Shown in pieces: positions 1 to 12,590 of a stretch of 64,000 nucleotides of DNA. The first letter of the stretch is position 1. The number at the start of each line of letters is the position of its first letter. The translations under genes were made by a program, and so were the position numbers. Source of the stretch: Marasmius tenuissimus. Taxonomy: Eukaryota; Basidiomycota; Agaricomycetes; Agaricales; Marasmiaceae. The notes beneath the pieces are model-generated. The model ran no database searches and was not told the DNA's origin. It saw nothing but the letters and a program-made list of their open reading frames with translations. The DNA lies in assembly GCA_029532415.1 (NCBI GenBank), contig JAQOTA010000062.1, positions 558,001-622,000 on the forward strand, written 5' to 3'.

Positions 1-1698
1 CGAGCAGAGACAGAGACAGAAGCGCGAAGCACAAAAACGATATGACGGGGAGTGCGATGATCATAACGTCGGGAAGTGAGAACGAAAAGGACTAGAGAAC
101 GAAAATCATTCAAATCAGTGTGCGGCGATGGGTCAAAGGAATAGACCTACTCCTCCGCGAAGGTTTATTTGAAGACCTAAAAACAAGGACTTTCGCGTGA
201 GATTTCGGCGCCGAATAATGCGGCAAGAACTTCTTTCAGTCCACCCGGAGCCCCTGCAGAGACAAGTGGACATCTATTTCGGAAACAAGGCTCCGTAAGC
301 TGTAACTGACCTGGAATGCTGTCAGTCCGGCAGTGATTGGGGGTGGATTGAATGGGGGATCAGGTACCATATTGTATGTTCGGAGCACAGACAAAGTAAG
401 TTACGGATTTAGAAGGTTGAAGACGACTGGCTTTTCAACGTCTTCGCCTGCGATATCCCAGAAAGGAAGTTCGTTTGGCAAGTCCTGGTTTAGAAATCAA
501 AATCGTTTCTGGGTGCGTCGGTGATTGAGGACCGTAGTTTATTGTTATCCAGTGCTTAACGTGCATGGTGAAGAGCGGTTGAGCATAGATAGCCCAGGAG
601 AGTATAGACTGGATGAGCAGGCGGGAAACTTTTCTCTGCACGAGCGAGCAGCGTTCCGGCAATCAACTTCAAATATGTTTCCTGTCAGCGAATTAATCTG
701 TACGAGACAGTGAAAACAAGCATACTGTTGTCTGTATCATGTTAGATGCCATGTAAGGCAAGCAACCGCCTTCAGAATTTTGAACGTCGTGATGGTCAGA
801 AAACAAGGAGCAACAGGCGTCCACAGACTGCTGTGTTCAATTACGTACCCACAAACACCCACACTCTTACCACACTCTCGCACCTCGACTCCTGCCGTTA
901 TCAGTACAAGCATCCCTATGTGCTTTGGCTTCGATTCCGATAATTTGAAAAATAGCATTTTGACCGCTCAACATCAAATTACTCAAACTCTCTCATCTCA
1001 TGAAGTTCTGTTTGGCAGAGATTCCAACCATTAGCCCAGGTGTCGATCTGGAATCTTCCGCTGCCTTTTTGCGATCGTTCAGCCACTCTCTCTGAAATCC
1101 CTTACAGTGACATCACTCCTTTGTCGGTCGATATCTTGGCTGCCACGACGCGCTGAGTGCCCTTGAGTGCCCTGACAGCTGCGCAAAGATATCAGCATCG
1201 CAGCAGACTTCATTCGTCAACGCTACTGTCCCTGGGCCTGAGTGAGTGTGGTGCGTTGTCGAACAACACGAATCACTAGGGGAAGACTTTTTCTTCCGAG
1301 TCTCAAATCGGAAGGTGCTGCCAAGCCTCCGCCCTCCCGCACACGATCACAGAATCCTCTCGAGTGAAGGTTGCTCAACCCACTGCCCACTCGTCCGTAA
1401 CCTTTGCTGATGTACATGTCGTCGCCATATCGCTCTTGTAGGGTATACCCGTCGGCTTGTCAACGCGGATCGGAAATGAACGTTGCATGTTGCGCTGAGC
1501 AACCTTTGCAAGGTTGAAGCAAATACGTTAGTGCAAGTAATGTACATAAGTTAAAAAGTTGATGTAACGAGGGTATGGTACAACAACAACCGCCTCCAGT
1601 CAGTCCATCCTGATGATAATTTACACTGCATACACATTACAAAGAGCGAATGAAGTCCAAATCACAACAACAACAGGAAAGAGAAAGAAAAACAACGT
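1..1698. other. No gene recognised at left edge
   Basis: Only short overlapping open frames in several phases occur here, none with recognisable motifs or a consistent chain of splice sites. The stretch may contain the 3' flank of a gene outside the window and the 3' flank of the minus-strand gene that ends at 1699. Confidence 0.5.
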
Positions 1699-3173
1699 TT
1701 ACGAGTACCCCAAAACCATCCTCGACACCGACCGAAGGGGGAAAGTAGCAAAATACGCGAACCGCAAGAACAATTTCGCAGGGAGATTCAAGAACGCAGC
1801 TTCGGTACTCCCACTCTCCTCTACGATCGTCTCCAATCCACCAGGCGACGAGGGTGATGGAACGGAATACCGGGTGACCGTGGAAGGTGGGGAAGTGCGC
1901 CCTTCGCTACCCTTTGGTGTCGTCGTAGATTGGCGGAAGAGGAATGGGAACAAATAAGATAGCAACGACGAAATCCGCTCGAGAAGGCTGCGCCGACGAG
2001 AAGAAGGGGGGCGCTCGTCCACGAGCACCATTGGAGGAAGCTTGGGTCTGTTGGTTCGTTTCAGCCCGTTCACGGTCGACTCTAGTTCCTGATATTTCCC
2101 CTCCTGTTTCTCGCACTTTTTCTCCTGCCTCTTCATCGACTTCTCCACAACGTCGAGGGCGTCGTCAACGTAATCGTACATTTCCTGGGCAGAGGACGCG
2201 CTTTTATTCTGTAGCTGGGTGATTGAAGAGTTGAGTTGCTGGAATTGTTTACGAAGATCTTCGAGCTCGGTACGAAAATCGCCGTTACTCGTGGGGTGGT
2301 GTGCGGGGTAGTGAACGATGTCGTGCAAATCCGTGACGCGACCAGCAATGCGTTGGACGACGTGACTCCACGGGCGAACTCCCGTAGCTAACACGAATAG
2401 AGAGATGCTGAACCAGGAAAACGAGTTTTCGCCGAGGACAGATACCGTTATGAGTTGGATAAGGTAGGCACCGAGGAACGGTGAGAATGTGGCGAGGGTC
2501 AAGAGGAAGAACTCGATTTTACGAAGTTCTGTTGATGCTAGTTCTCTATAACGGTCTTCTGCGGATGTGTGGATGGAGCGAATGTGGGGTGGTCGGTCTC
2601 GGGGTCGGGCCTTGTGGTATAAAGACCAAGGAACTGTAGGAAGAAGTCGAACGACTTTTAATATTGATGTTTAGGAGCATCTCAAAACACAACAAACGCA
2701 CCCTCAATGATTTGGTGGAGATAAAAAAGGAGTAGTAAGACAAGTACCACGTTCTTGACGTGGTCACCTCCCGTGAGCCAATTTCCGATGGGTGAGACGA
2801 GCGCAGCTACGACGGTGAGATCGAATTCGTACCACGAGCGATCGCGGGGTAGGGAGTACGAAGGAATGGAGGGTTTGGGGACCGTACTTTCAGTCCTGTC
2901 TTCAGAGACCGAACGGTGTAGCACAGGTTCTTCTTCTTCGGCAGCTTGGTCGTGATTTTCTTCTGGGATGACTGCTTCCTCCTCACGCTGACCATCGCTC
3001 GAGTCACCCGATGTCGAGGCAGATTCGTAGTCCGTATGAGAGAGTACTGTCTCCTCTGTTGGATTCCTGCGATGAAGGTCTCCAGATGACTTCTTGTGTG
3101 CATTTTCCAGAGCATGCATTCGTCTGCGAAGTGTGCTCTGTGCCTGTAAAGCTACAGGCTCAATACTTTGCAT
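1699..3173 (-). CDS. Multi-pass membrane protein with coiled coil, function unknown
   Basis: Two exons, 3173-2702 and 2633-1699, give 468 residues. The intron 2634-2701 is bounded by GTGCGT and ACAG and the phase closes. The N-terminal ~110 residues are polar and acidic. Hydrophobic segments follow, around LTVVAALVSPIGNW, NVVLVLLLLFYLH, FFLLTLATFSPFLGAYLIQL and FSWFSISLFVLATGV, so about four membrane spans are likely. Next come a heptad-rich coiled coil (about residues 290-360, around the segment LEDLRKQFQQLNSSITQLQ), a basic serine-rich stretch and a C-terminal amphipathic hydrophobic segment. The gene is divergent from RPN9 with 267 bp between the starts. I recognise no named family. The topology suggests an organelle membrane protein with a cytosolic coiled coil, which is inference. 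Confidence 0.75.
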
Positions 3174-3440
3174 TATGATAGGTATTAGAGGTCGAAGAGA
3201 ACAAAGGTGGGTTTGAAGGGAAGGGAAACGAGATCAAGGCGTGTATTAGGGCATGGATGATGAGACTAGCTGTCAAGAAAGGGGTCCGGCAACTGCCGGC
3301 GATTAGGACGCATCGAGAAGCCATTGCCAAACATAACCAAATTATGAGCGACGCGTCGCCCCTCCCTCACCGCGGTCTACGACCTCAACTTCATTTCGCG
3401 ATCCCCTCCTCGTTCAGATCTGTACAGCGTTGGCGTTGCA
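3174..3440. promoter_or_regulatory. Divergent promoter between membrane protein gene and RPN9
   Basis: This 267-bp spacer separates two start codons facing away from each other, so both 5' leaders and core promoters must lie in it or overlap. I see no TATA box and no clear proteasome-type control element. Confidence 0.5.
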
Positions 3441-5110
3441 ATGTCGGCTGATCAGGCGAAACCAAAACTCGTCCTCGATGATTTCATTAAAGAGGCACTA
3501 TCCGGAACACCTCAAGAAATTCACCCATTCTTTGAAAGCTTCCGGACATTGCACACGAAGAAGTAAGTAGTTCGACTTCATATACGCGGGACATTGGTTG
3601 ACCCTCCATGAATGTACTCAGACTGTGGCATCAGCTTACACTGAAGCTCTTCGAATTCTACGATCATCCAGCATCCAAACCATACAAGGTTCATGTGTTT
3701 GAGAGATTCGTATCGGATTTCGAGGCGAAATTGAATCAACTCAGACTAGTCGAGCTCGGGGTCAAGGCTTCGAAGGAGATAGACAGTGCGTCCGATCTCA
3801 GTTTGTCGACGGTACCGATGACTGACTCTCGATAGACCCTCAGACACATTTAAATTTCCTCACATCATTACTATCGCGTCTTGACAAGGACAAGTCGCAA
3901 GAAGCCTATGTTCTGTTACTGGCGACGATCGCACACGCGAAACTCCTTTACGGAGACTTGGATGGAACCAAGACCGATATGGACTCGGCTTGGAAGATTC
4001 TTGACAACCTCGAGGGTGTGGATACTGGTGTGAATGCGGCGTACTACGGGGTAGCAGCGGATTACTACAAGGTATGTTTGGTTGTGGGAATCTTTCATTT
4101 TGTCCGTCGGGTATCTTGGACTCTGGAGAAATCTGTGGAGTACCTACTGCCACAATTCATCTCGTCCATATACATACCTCGGAAACGTGCCTTCCGTCTC
4201 CACTTTTCGACAGTCTGTCGCTGCTTTTCTCCACTTATGTGTCTTCCTCATGACAGTCTCCTTTCCGCGAACGGTACTAAAATCATATTGTTGTCAGGCC
4301 AAAGCCGAGTACGCTCCGTACTACAGAAACTCTTTGCTCTACCTGGCATGCTTAGATCCGATGACGGACATGACTGCAGACGAACGCCTAGCACGCGCAC
4401 ATGATCTAGGAATATCTGCTTTCCTCGGAGACTCAATATACAACTTTGGGGAACTGGTAAGGACGCGTTCAGAATTCTCAGCACCAAAGTAGGAGCTAAA
4501 CTCCCTTGTAGCTTATGCATCCTATCCTGGACGCGCTTGATGGCACGCCATACGAATGGATAAAAAAACTATTGTTCACTTTCAACGAAGGTAGCATTGG
4601 CAAATTCGAAGCACTAGCACCGCTCTTTCCTCAGGAGGTACGTACGAATGCACCGTGTCGGTAACATACGTCTTACACGTTTTTGTACCACAGCCTATCC
4701 TTCAAGAGAACTACGCGTTCCTACGACAGAAGATCTGTCTCATGGCACTTATCGAGTCCGTCTTCCGACGTGAAGCCGGGAACCGCACAATGAGCTTCCA
4801 AACGATTGCGGAGGAGACACGGCTACCGATTGACGAAGTTGAGCATCTTGTCATGAAGGCTCTCAGGTAAACAATTATAGCTCTCACACCGCCTCGCTAC
4901 CTCGCTCACACACATACGCGTCCCTCTAGCTTGAAACTTATTCGGGGCTCGATGGATCAGGTCGAAGAGAAGGCCCAGATCACTTGGGTGCAGCCTCGTG
5001 TCCTGTCGCGAGAACAGATTGGAGGCCTTTCTACACGGCTTGAGCAATGGGTGAATAAACTCAACTCTGTAGAACAAAGAATCACGCCCGAAGTCTTCAT
5101 ATCTGCGTAG
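3441..5110 (+). CDS. RPN9: 26S proteasome regulatory subunit RPN9 (PSMD13)
   Basis: Non-catalytic lid subunit of the 19S regulatory particle, which helps assemble the lid that deubiquitinates and feeds substrates into the proteasome. Seven exons (3441-3562, 3622-3785, 3836-4071, 4298-4456, 4512-4637, 4694-4866, 4930-5110) give 386 residues with all phases closing, close to the family length of about 380-390. Helical repeats (LWHQLTLKLFEFYD, NSLLYLACLD, AHDLGISAFLGDSIYNFGEL) precede a C-terminal PCI winged helix around LRQKICLMALIESVF, MSFQTIAEETRLPIDEVEHL and RGSMDQVEEKAQITWVQPRV. The start is the first ATG giving the family's N-terminus. Intron 3 (226 nt) is about four times longer than the others, with no recognised content. 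Confidence 0.96.
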
Positions 5111-5582
5111 TCTTTCATTACGACTCTGTACTGCTAATACCTTACATTCGACCTGTATCCTTACCCCTTGACTCTGGTTTCCTTCGGCTCTGACGTTCTG
5201 TGTGTCAGTGTGTCAGAAAATCAATTGTTCCGAGCCTAAATTTTGCTCGGCCTGTACTGTGAGAAACGAAATATTGATACATGACCTGGCGGAATCGGGA
5301 AGACCTGTTCGCAACGTGCCCAACAACCCCCACCATCCATCCGTCCCTCTATTTCCTCCGCTACACCGAGCTTGGTCTCTACCTCATACCTCATACTACG
5401 TACTGTTCCACGCTCAATTGCTGCGCAGCTGATCCCTAGACGGAAAGAGGGACCTTACATCCGAAATCATACACATTACCTTGCACCAGGATTATCAACG
5501 ACACCCGAGAATAGCTTTCATCTCCTACCAACCTTTTTTTCTTACTTTCTTTACTGCTTCTAAACAGTAAAACTCGTCAAAC
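5111..5582. other. RPN9 3' flank and pyrimidine-rich leader of the Myb gene
   Basis: No gene is seen. The last ~60 bases before the ATG at 5583 are strongly pyrimidine-rich and end in a CTAAACAG-like string shortly before the start. This could be the 3' splice site of a 5'-UTR intron or a pyrimidine-rich initiator typical of basidiomycete promoters. Confidence 0.35.
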
Positions 5583-8500
5583 ATGTCGACCGCAGGAGGA
5601 GCAGCGTCGACTATATCAACTACGACTCCAGGCGGTGCTGACCAAGGAGGCACCTCGACAGCGCTGTCGTCCCTGCTGTTGAAGGGCAAAGGCAAACTCC
5701 AACCACCTTCCTCGTCGACGTTTTCGTTCAAAGCACCGTTATTATCGGCTTCTTCCTCATCGACCTCGACGACCACCTCGACTTCAGGGGGCGCTACCCC
5801 GGTGAAACTTCGACGTGTGTCGATGGCATTAGCTTCGTCACCGAGGTTAGTACCAGAGAGCGCATGGAGTTTCCGAGACGATACTGGAATTGATACTCAT
5901 GTCGCTGGAGCTGGGGAGACGTGTTTGATGCCGGAGAAGAAGGGCAAAATGAGGAAGATTGCTACGGATGCGGATGATGATGTTCAGGCGGAGAAGAAGC
6001 AGAGGAAGAAGTGGTCTACTGAGGAAACGCAGATGCTTGTAGACGGTTGTAACAAGGTGCGAAAATGCTTTCAACTATCGTACTGACATGAACGGCTCAT
6101 TCTCAATCCTCATTCTCGCCCATTGTAGCACGGCGTGGGGAATTGGAAGACTATTCTCGGTGACCCAGAGTTCAAGTTTGACAACAGGTCACCTGTGGAC
6201 TTGAAAGACAGGTGTGTGTGTATCCTACGTTCATTCATCTCTATCATATAGCTCACGATGAACACACAAATTAAAAGGTTCCGCACGTATTTCCCAGACG
6301 CTTACAAGCAACATTACCCGAACGCACGTACACATTTGTCGAGCAAAATACGCTCTACGCTTCCAGACGGAAGCTCATTATTCGAGAAAACACGCAGCAA
6401 GAAACGTAGGCCGTTTACCGAAGAAGAAGATCGCGCCTTGAAGGCGGGTTACGAGAAGCACGGCACCGTTTGGGCCGCCATCGTGAAGGACCCTATATTC
6501 CAAGAGCAGAACCGACGATCGACGGATCTGCGAGACAGGTTCAGAAACGCTTACCCGGACCTCTACCAGGCGGCTGGGTACAAGCCCAGAAACTCGGCGA
6601 AGAAGAAGTTACAGGCTGCTGCTGAATCGTCTGGACATTCTCTTTCGCAAGCAAAGATGCCTGTGCGTGCGGCTACGGACGACCAGTTGGCGATGTCGAC
6701 CTCGTCTACCACGAGGAGGAGGAGGCGAAACACTAGTCAAGGTCTTCTACGTGGAGGCACCAAGAGTGTTCCTCAAAGCGCATCACCATCAGAGGATGAG
6801 GACAGTGATAGTGAGATCATTGCTAAGCCGACCCGGACCACTCGATCAAACAGCAACCCGCTCACCGCTTTCTCAAGTACGAGCAAGCTCGCGTCGCCTC
6901 CCACCGCAGCCTCTCCGACAAAGGACATTCTAGACGACGATATGGGCCTGATCAGCATGGACACTGACACATTCTCAGACGCGTTGCCACTATCCAACTT
7001 CCCCGATACATCCCAATCCGAAATTGACGCACAATCACAGACGTGGTCTTCAGGTCTTGACACGCCTGTTCATTCATTACACACATGGGCTGGCTCCCCG
7101 ACATCCTCACATCTGTCGTCAGATCATCTGTTGTCATCTCAGTCATCTCCGTTCCAAGGCCGGAACGACAGCATCGTCGGAGGTATGGGTATGATTGGGA
7201 AATCCGCATGGGGAACCCAAGATTGGTTCTCTGCGAATCCCAGGCTCGACAGTAGTGGGAGTACGACGAGCTCGTCGGTCATGGACGGTGGATTCTCCCC
7301 CTCATCTCCGTTCTCTTTCAGTCATCTGAATCACGGGATATTCGATCGGTATGATCTCATGCCAGCTACGAACCCGCATGATTTCTCGTCGGAGGTTGGA
7401 ATTGGTGATTCGAGGTCTAATTTCTCGGATGAGATGTTTCCTCCGAGTAGTGGGTTCAGAGGGTTCACCCATCACTCCGATTATGCTGGTGATCTTATTT
7501 TCGGCGCGAGGACGCATCAGCCGCAGGGGTCGTCGTATTATGGTACTGGTTTTGGGAGCTTAGGGAATGAAGGACAGACGATGGGACTGGGGTTGTCTGG
7601 AATTGGTCCATCGACGGGGATCAATCCAATGCAGCTACATACACCTGCCTTACCCGGAATCGACGAGATCGAGTTAACGGGAATCACTCTGGACGATAAC
7701 GTCTCCAAGGACGTTGACGATTCCGGGATCGGGATCGATATGGACGTTTTGCATGTTCATTCACCGACCACCAAGGAAGACGGACTTCACAAACCTCTAC
7801 CTCCACCACACCCGTCTCAATTTCATTTACCTCCGCCACGCCCTCAATCGGTCATGTCAGATACAAGACTCGATTTTGACGACCTGGTTGACATGAGTGG
7901 CGAGGCTCACACACCGCCCGGAACTCCCCTCTCTCCGTCAAGACAAGCACGCAAACGGCCGGTCAATTACAACAACCACCTCTCGAGGTCTTTCTCGGTT
8001 CCTCCTGGAGAAAGGCATCAGATTTCGACCCCTCCTAGTCGCCCAACCCAGCAACAGTCTGTTTCGCAACCCGATGTCTTGTCAGACCGACGGCTCTTCT
8101 TCAGAAGCGACGCTCATATCTCCCAAGACGATAGCCTCATGTCCGCATCTCCTTCGTCTCGACATCACCATCCGCATCAAGCTGAGTCGTCACCGTCACC
8201 ATTATTAAACTCGATGCACAATCCACCCTCGTTTTCCTCGCTCTTCCTTGCTTCAGCATCTCAGGGTCAACTCAATAGTCACCCACCGCCATTCGGGGCC
8301 GATCATGGAATTGATAATAACCTGCCGTTCTTGGATTTGCACTACGGAGGCATGGGCATGGCCCCTCCACCGCCGATGGACGAGTCGCAGAACTCCCGAC
8401 AAGCACTAGATCTGGCGCAGTCTATCGCTTCTTCTCTGACAAAGCCAGGAACTCCGTCCGTCTTAGTGGGTCAAGCCTCCACACCTGCACCTGCGCCTGC

Positions 8501-8711
8501 AACGACACGGGTCTTCAGAGGACGAACCAGCTTACCGACTCCGCGTCCAATGCCAGCACCGACAATTTCACCCGCGGGGCGAATCCTTTCTTCGAATCAT
8601 CATCGCGGTCAAAGTGCCGTTTGTCCGCAGGATTTGATGATTCGGAGTGAGGGCAATAAGCGGAAGAGAGCGAGTTGGGATGGGGCGCATATTCTTGATT
8701 CTGCTTGTTAG
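5583..8711 (+). CDS. Double-Myb telobox protein, Tay1/Teb1-like
   Basis: Three exons (5583-6056, 6129-6211, 6278-8711) give 996 residues. After a low-complexity Ser/Thr-rich N-terminus there are two Myb repeats. The first runs from about residue 143 (KKWSTEETQMLVDG) to VDLKDRFR. The second runs from KKRRPFTEEEDRALKAGYEK to TDLRDRFRNAYPD. Both third helices carry the telobox signature V/T-D-L-K/R-D-R/K-x-R, known from proteins that bind TTAGGG-type repeats. Two tandem teloboxes near the N-terminus match the Yarrowia Tay1 and S. pombe Teb1 group. The ~700-residue C-terminal part is disordered, rich in Ser, Pro, His and Gln, fitting a regulatory or transactivating tail. The exon junctions fall inside the first Myb repeat. 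The role (telomere binding, transcription, or both) is inferred from family. Confidence 0.88.
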
Positions 8712-9507
8712 GCGGTTGCCATTTTCTTGAGTAGTTTTTTCTTCTTCTTATTCCCCGCCATATGTCATGTTTCAGGTTTTTCTTTTTCTCTTCATGTCAA
8801 CCTTTCCCGTCTCGTCGCATATCATACTCAGATTCATTGACTAGCATGATTCATTTCATTCACCCCATACAGCATTGCTCACTCATCATCTTGTCTCCTA
8901 TGTCCCTCCCTACTTTTTTTCGTTCTATGATTACGCTTCTTTCTGTTACTACTTACTTTGCGCGTTGTTTATACGTTTATACGTATTGCTCTCCCTGTTG
9001 TCCCTTCGTAACTCTCAATGTCATCATAAATTGGATGGATGTCGTGATTCGTACCCGTCGAAACGCGTGTACTATACCGAACGCTTGTTCTGGAAGGAGG
9101 GGTCAAGTTATATAGACTGGACTTCCCGGGAGGCGTTCAAGTTGTTTTGCTTCGACTTAAAAGTTCATCTCTTGCTCATGCAGTTTGCCGTTCTAAGTAC
9201 TAGGTTTGCAGTACGGCCTCTCGAATTCATACTGGGGACCATTCAGAGAAACACGACTCATTATCGATTGTCCGATCCTACATTGTTAGTACAGTATGAT
9301 GCTACAAAATCAATGCACAGTCCATGACGATCCTTACGAAGTGAATAAACAGGAATAACGATAGAGTCCGTATAAGACAGGGAGGGAACAAGGCCTTCAA
9401 GGGTCACAAAACACTGCTGGGATACAAACTTGCACAAGGGAGAAGAGATTAGAATATACGGCTCAGTGGTGAACTATAGCAGTACTTACGAATGAAGCTG
9501 GCTGATT
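8712..9507. other. Intergenic, no gene recognised
   Basis: This is the T-rich 3' flank of the telobox gene followed by unannotated sequence. Two open frames up to 150 codons overlap each other (8762-9115 and 8875-9327), but their products are Phe/Cys/Tyr-rich with no motif, as expected of translated pyrimidine-rich UTR. Confidence 0.5.
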
Positions 9508-10000
9508 TCAATCACTTCCACGTTCATCGTGTAGCCTACGCAATTTTTCATTGAGTGAGCGTACTGCTTCCATCACCGCTCGCATCTCCCGACTAATAGA
9601 TTCCTGATGTGCCTGCATCTGTCTCAAGCGTTCCTCGAAGTAAGCAACTGAGGATTTGTATCAGTATGTTACATTTCGACCGCATATAGCCAGTAGCTGA
9701 CCTTGTGGTGGTGAAGGAGAGACAGCGTCAGTGAGCCGTTTTGTATATAGGGCGGCGTGGCCAAGCGCGATTTCATTGGCTTTACCCCGTTCTACATGTG
9801 TCCTATTAGATTGTTGGGACGGCGAGACTGCTGTAAAAGACGATGGATTCACTATATTGTTCGAGTACGTTGTGTTGAAAGACGACGGCCCTCCCGATGT
9901 CCGCCGGGGTGATCAAGCCCTGTATTACTGGAGGTGTTGAAACGTTGTAGACAAACACACCAGGCTGAGGCTCTGGGAGAACGATAGACGTGACGATCAT
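9508..10000 (-). CDS. Possible small gene, function unknown
   Basis: Reading the minus strand, an ATG at 10000 opens a frame starting MIVTSIVLPEPQPGVFVYNV and running about 65 codons. A second frame (from about 9852) encodes a hydrophilic stretch with KANEIALGHAALYTKRL. It joins by a normal GTCAGC...CTCAG intron (about 9640-9680) to a charged helical tail (FEERLRQMQAHQES) ending at 9508. No good splice pair connects the first and second parts; the only candidates are introns below 40 nt. The coding look of all three parts suggests a real small coiled-coil protein whose model I cannot close, or one carrying a frameshift. Confidence 0.35.
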
Positions 10001-10577
10001 GATTGTGGTGGGGGAAAGAGTTGGATATAGCGGTGTGACCGAACGCGCCTGAAAGCGCGTTTTAACGCGACACGATATGACACGTGATATGTTCTCGTGA
10101 CTATCAAGGTTCATTCCCGCAGATTCCCGCTTTCATAAAGTACCTTCTGAACTTCTGGAATCACATCTGCCGCACTTGCCTACAAGAAGGCACCGGCTCA
10201 GTCGATCTGAAAGACTGATACGATATCTTCTTATCTCCATTACGAACTTAGTAGGCAAGGTCTCTAAGGTAAGAAGTTTGCTAGGCTGGAAATCCTTCCA
10301 CGACACGTTGTGCTCTCAATAACTGATTGCACACTTTGCATATGCTCCTGGTATACGAGTCGACACGAGTCTCCATGGCTAATACCTTAGCCCAAATGTC
10401 GTTCGCCTCCGAATGGCCTTCGATGTCGTGGTTTATCGCGTTCGGCTGAGAACTGATAGATTGGTAGAGTGGTTGAAGCTAATCTCGAGCTGGACCTTTA
10501 AGTACCGCAACCTCTGTCGGTCTCTTCCATATCAACCCCTACGATACTTTGATCGGGTGCACGACTGACCCAGAAAC
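10001..10577. other. Intergenic, upstream of the carboxylate permease
   Basis: No coding signal is seen. It must hold the promoters of the permease (+) and possibly of the small minus-strand gene. No TATA box stands out. Confidence 0.4.
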
Positions 10578-12539
10578 ATGCTCTCTCTTGGGCAGTCTCT
10601 TCTTCGCGTTTCAAATCCCTCAATTCTAGATGCCCTTCGCAGCCTCACCTGGATTCAGTCAGCTCAGTTGTTTATAGGGTACGTCCGACTCTTTTGACTT
10701 CGTTACTGCCGCACACCCGTTAATTGTATCCTATAGGTGGTTCTCGTGGTTCTGCGAGTCCTTGGACTACATAGCATTTATCCTGAGCGTTCCCAACCTC
10801 AGCCGGGCGTTCGGAAAGTCAACCCATGAGATAGTGAGTGCTACTCGATCCCTGATGGACGTCCTTCAAATAATGTTGATTGTATATGCAGACATTCATA
10901 CTGACAGTTTCACAAACCCTTCGACCAATCGGCGCTCTGATTGCTGGACTGACCTCCGACCGCTTTGGTCGGAAATGGCCCATGTTCATCATCCTTATAT
11001 TCGCAGGAGCCACAGAACTAGCAGGAGGATTCGTCAATACGTCGGAATCCCTCCTCCTGCTGCGTTGCCTTTATGGGATAGGTCTGGGAGGTATATGGGG
11101 CTTAGCACAGTCAACTGCTCTCGAAAATCTTCCCGTTGAACTGCGTGGTCTGGGGGGAAGCCTCATCGTGCAGTCGTACGCAATGTCGTACATTCTCGGG
11201 GCTGTGATTAATATGACTTTGGTTCAGCGGTTAGAGGCTGGCTGGAGACTGCTGTTTTGGTTTTCAGGGGGCATGACTCTTCTGGGTGCTGTCGCGAGGC
11301 TGGTTATACCGGAGAGCGCAGTATTTCTCGCGGCAAGAGCCAGAGAGCAGGAAGCAATTATTAGCGGCCAGGAGAAACGGTCTCATCGAGAAAAAGCCAG
11401 GACTTACATTCAAATGATGAACAAGGAACTCAAGGCTCATTGGATGCTCCTAATATATGTGAGCTTGGTGGTTCTAGGTATGGTCCGATTCAATGTTCCT
11501 CCGCTGATGCTCACATCATTCCACCTTTGTCAACACAGGCGTGGAGTTCATCTCGCATGGGTCTCTAGTCCGTACAGCTCTATCGCCATTTTGATTATCT
11601 GCTGACCCTCTCGCTGCCAATCAACTATTATCATCGACAGGATCTATATCCGACCTACCTACAAGAGACGAAGGAACTCCATCCGAAGGAGGCTGACACA
11701 GGAAGCATAATCGGAAATTGTGTATGTGGTTTCAAAAAGCGAGAATCTCCTATTCTGATTTTCCAACAGGGCTACATTCTTGGCGGTCTTCTATCTGGTG
11801 TGATATCGCAGTTTATTGGCAGACGTATAGCCATGATGTCGGTCATTGCGATTTGGACCGTTTGGAGACCTCTTTTGACATATACTCTAGACTATCCGTT
11901 CTATTCTGTGCTGCGTTTATTCCCCTGTGGATCCTGCCGAACTCGTTTGGCGCGCTATCAACAGGTGCCTTTTTCGTCCAAATGGGTGTAGGAGGCGCGA
12001 AGAGCGTGGTGAGTCCTGACACTTATTCGACACTACTCCGCAGCTCATTGCGATATACCGCTGTCAGATCCCAATATTTCTCTCGGAAATCTCACCACCA
12101 GCGTTCCGTGCAACCTTCCTCGGTCTGGTGCTCAACGTGGCCGCCACAATTGGGAGCTCGAGCGCGTCGATTGAAGCAGGTGAGGTGTCATCATGGAGCT
12201 CTCCGACCGACGGTTGCACCCTGACGCGTTGGTTGAAGCCATCGGCGACAAACTCACTATCAAGGTTGACCAAGGCGGGGCGGAACGAGTTTTGCCCGAC
12301 TATGCAACAATTCAAGGTATAGTCGTGGGGGCTGCCGCCGGGCTGTCCATCTTGATGCTTGCTTTCAGCCCAGAGTCAGTAGCATTTTGAAGTCTGCCAT
12401 GCGTCTTACTGATTTCTACTTTAGAAATCATGGTGCTCATTTTGAAAGACACAGAGCCGCTTACGAGGAGGGTGTTGCAGCAGATAGTCATCGCGACGTC
12501 CTATCTGACGAGGAGAAACGCGCTAGACCCGGAGAATGA
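10578..12539 (+). CDS. JEN1-type monocarboxylate/proton symporter (MFS)
   Basis: Plasma-membrane major facilitator permease of the lactate/pyruvate transporter family. Ten exons (10578-10678, 10737-10833, 10892-11477, 11539-11567, 11641-11721, 11770-11837, 11891-12008, 12044-12179, 12239-12374, 12425-12539) give 488 residues, the usual family size, with every phase closing. Family landmarks are GWFSWFCESLDYIAF in TM1, the loop motif GLTSDRFGRKWP, a sequence close to the JEN signature N-x-x-S/T-H-x-S-Q-D-x-x-P-T (here FISHGSLDLYPTYLQ, split between exons 4 and 5), GALSTGAFFVQMGV, LSEISPPAFRATF and the C-terminal ENHGAHFERHRAAYEE. The usual Q before DLYPT reads as L in this model. Exon 4 is only 29 nt. 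Such permeases are typically repressed by glucose, but the sequence does not show this here. Confidence 0.92.
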
Positions 12540-12590
12540 CAAGGCTCCTTCGAGAAGATCAAACAATTATTCTTTGTTCATGACCTGATA

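Noticed and set aside
1613..1957. 114-codon plus-strand frame
   Set aside because: It is antisense to the C-terminal part of the membrane/coiled-coil gene, whose two-exon model closes well.
8762..9327. Two overlapping plus-strand frames of 117 and 150 codons after the telobox gene
   Set aside because: They translate a pyrimidine-rich 3' flank into Phe/Cys/Ser-rich products with no motif; they overlap in different phases.
11478..12539. JEN1-like permease as a pseudogene, because the raw frames break several times
   Set aside because: Each break is explained by a consensus intron; the ten-exon model closes in phase and recovers all family motifs.
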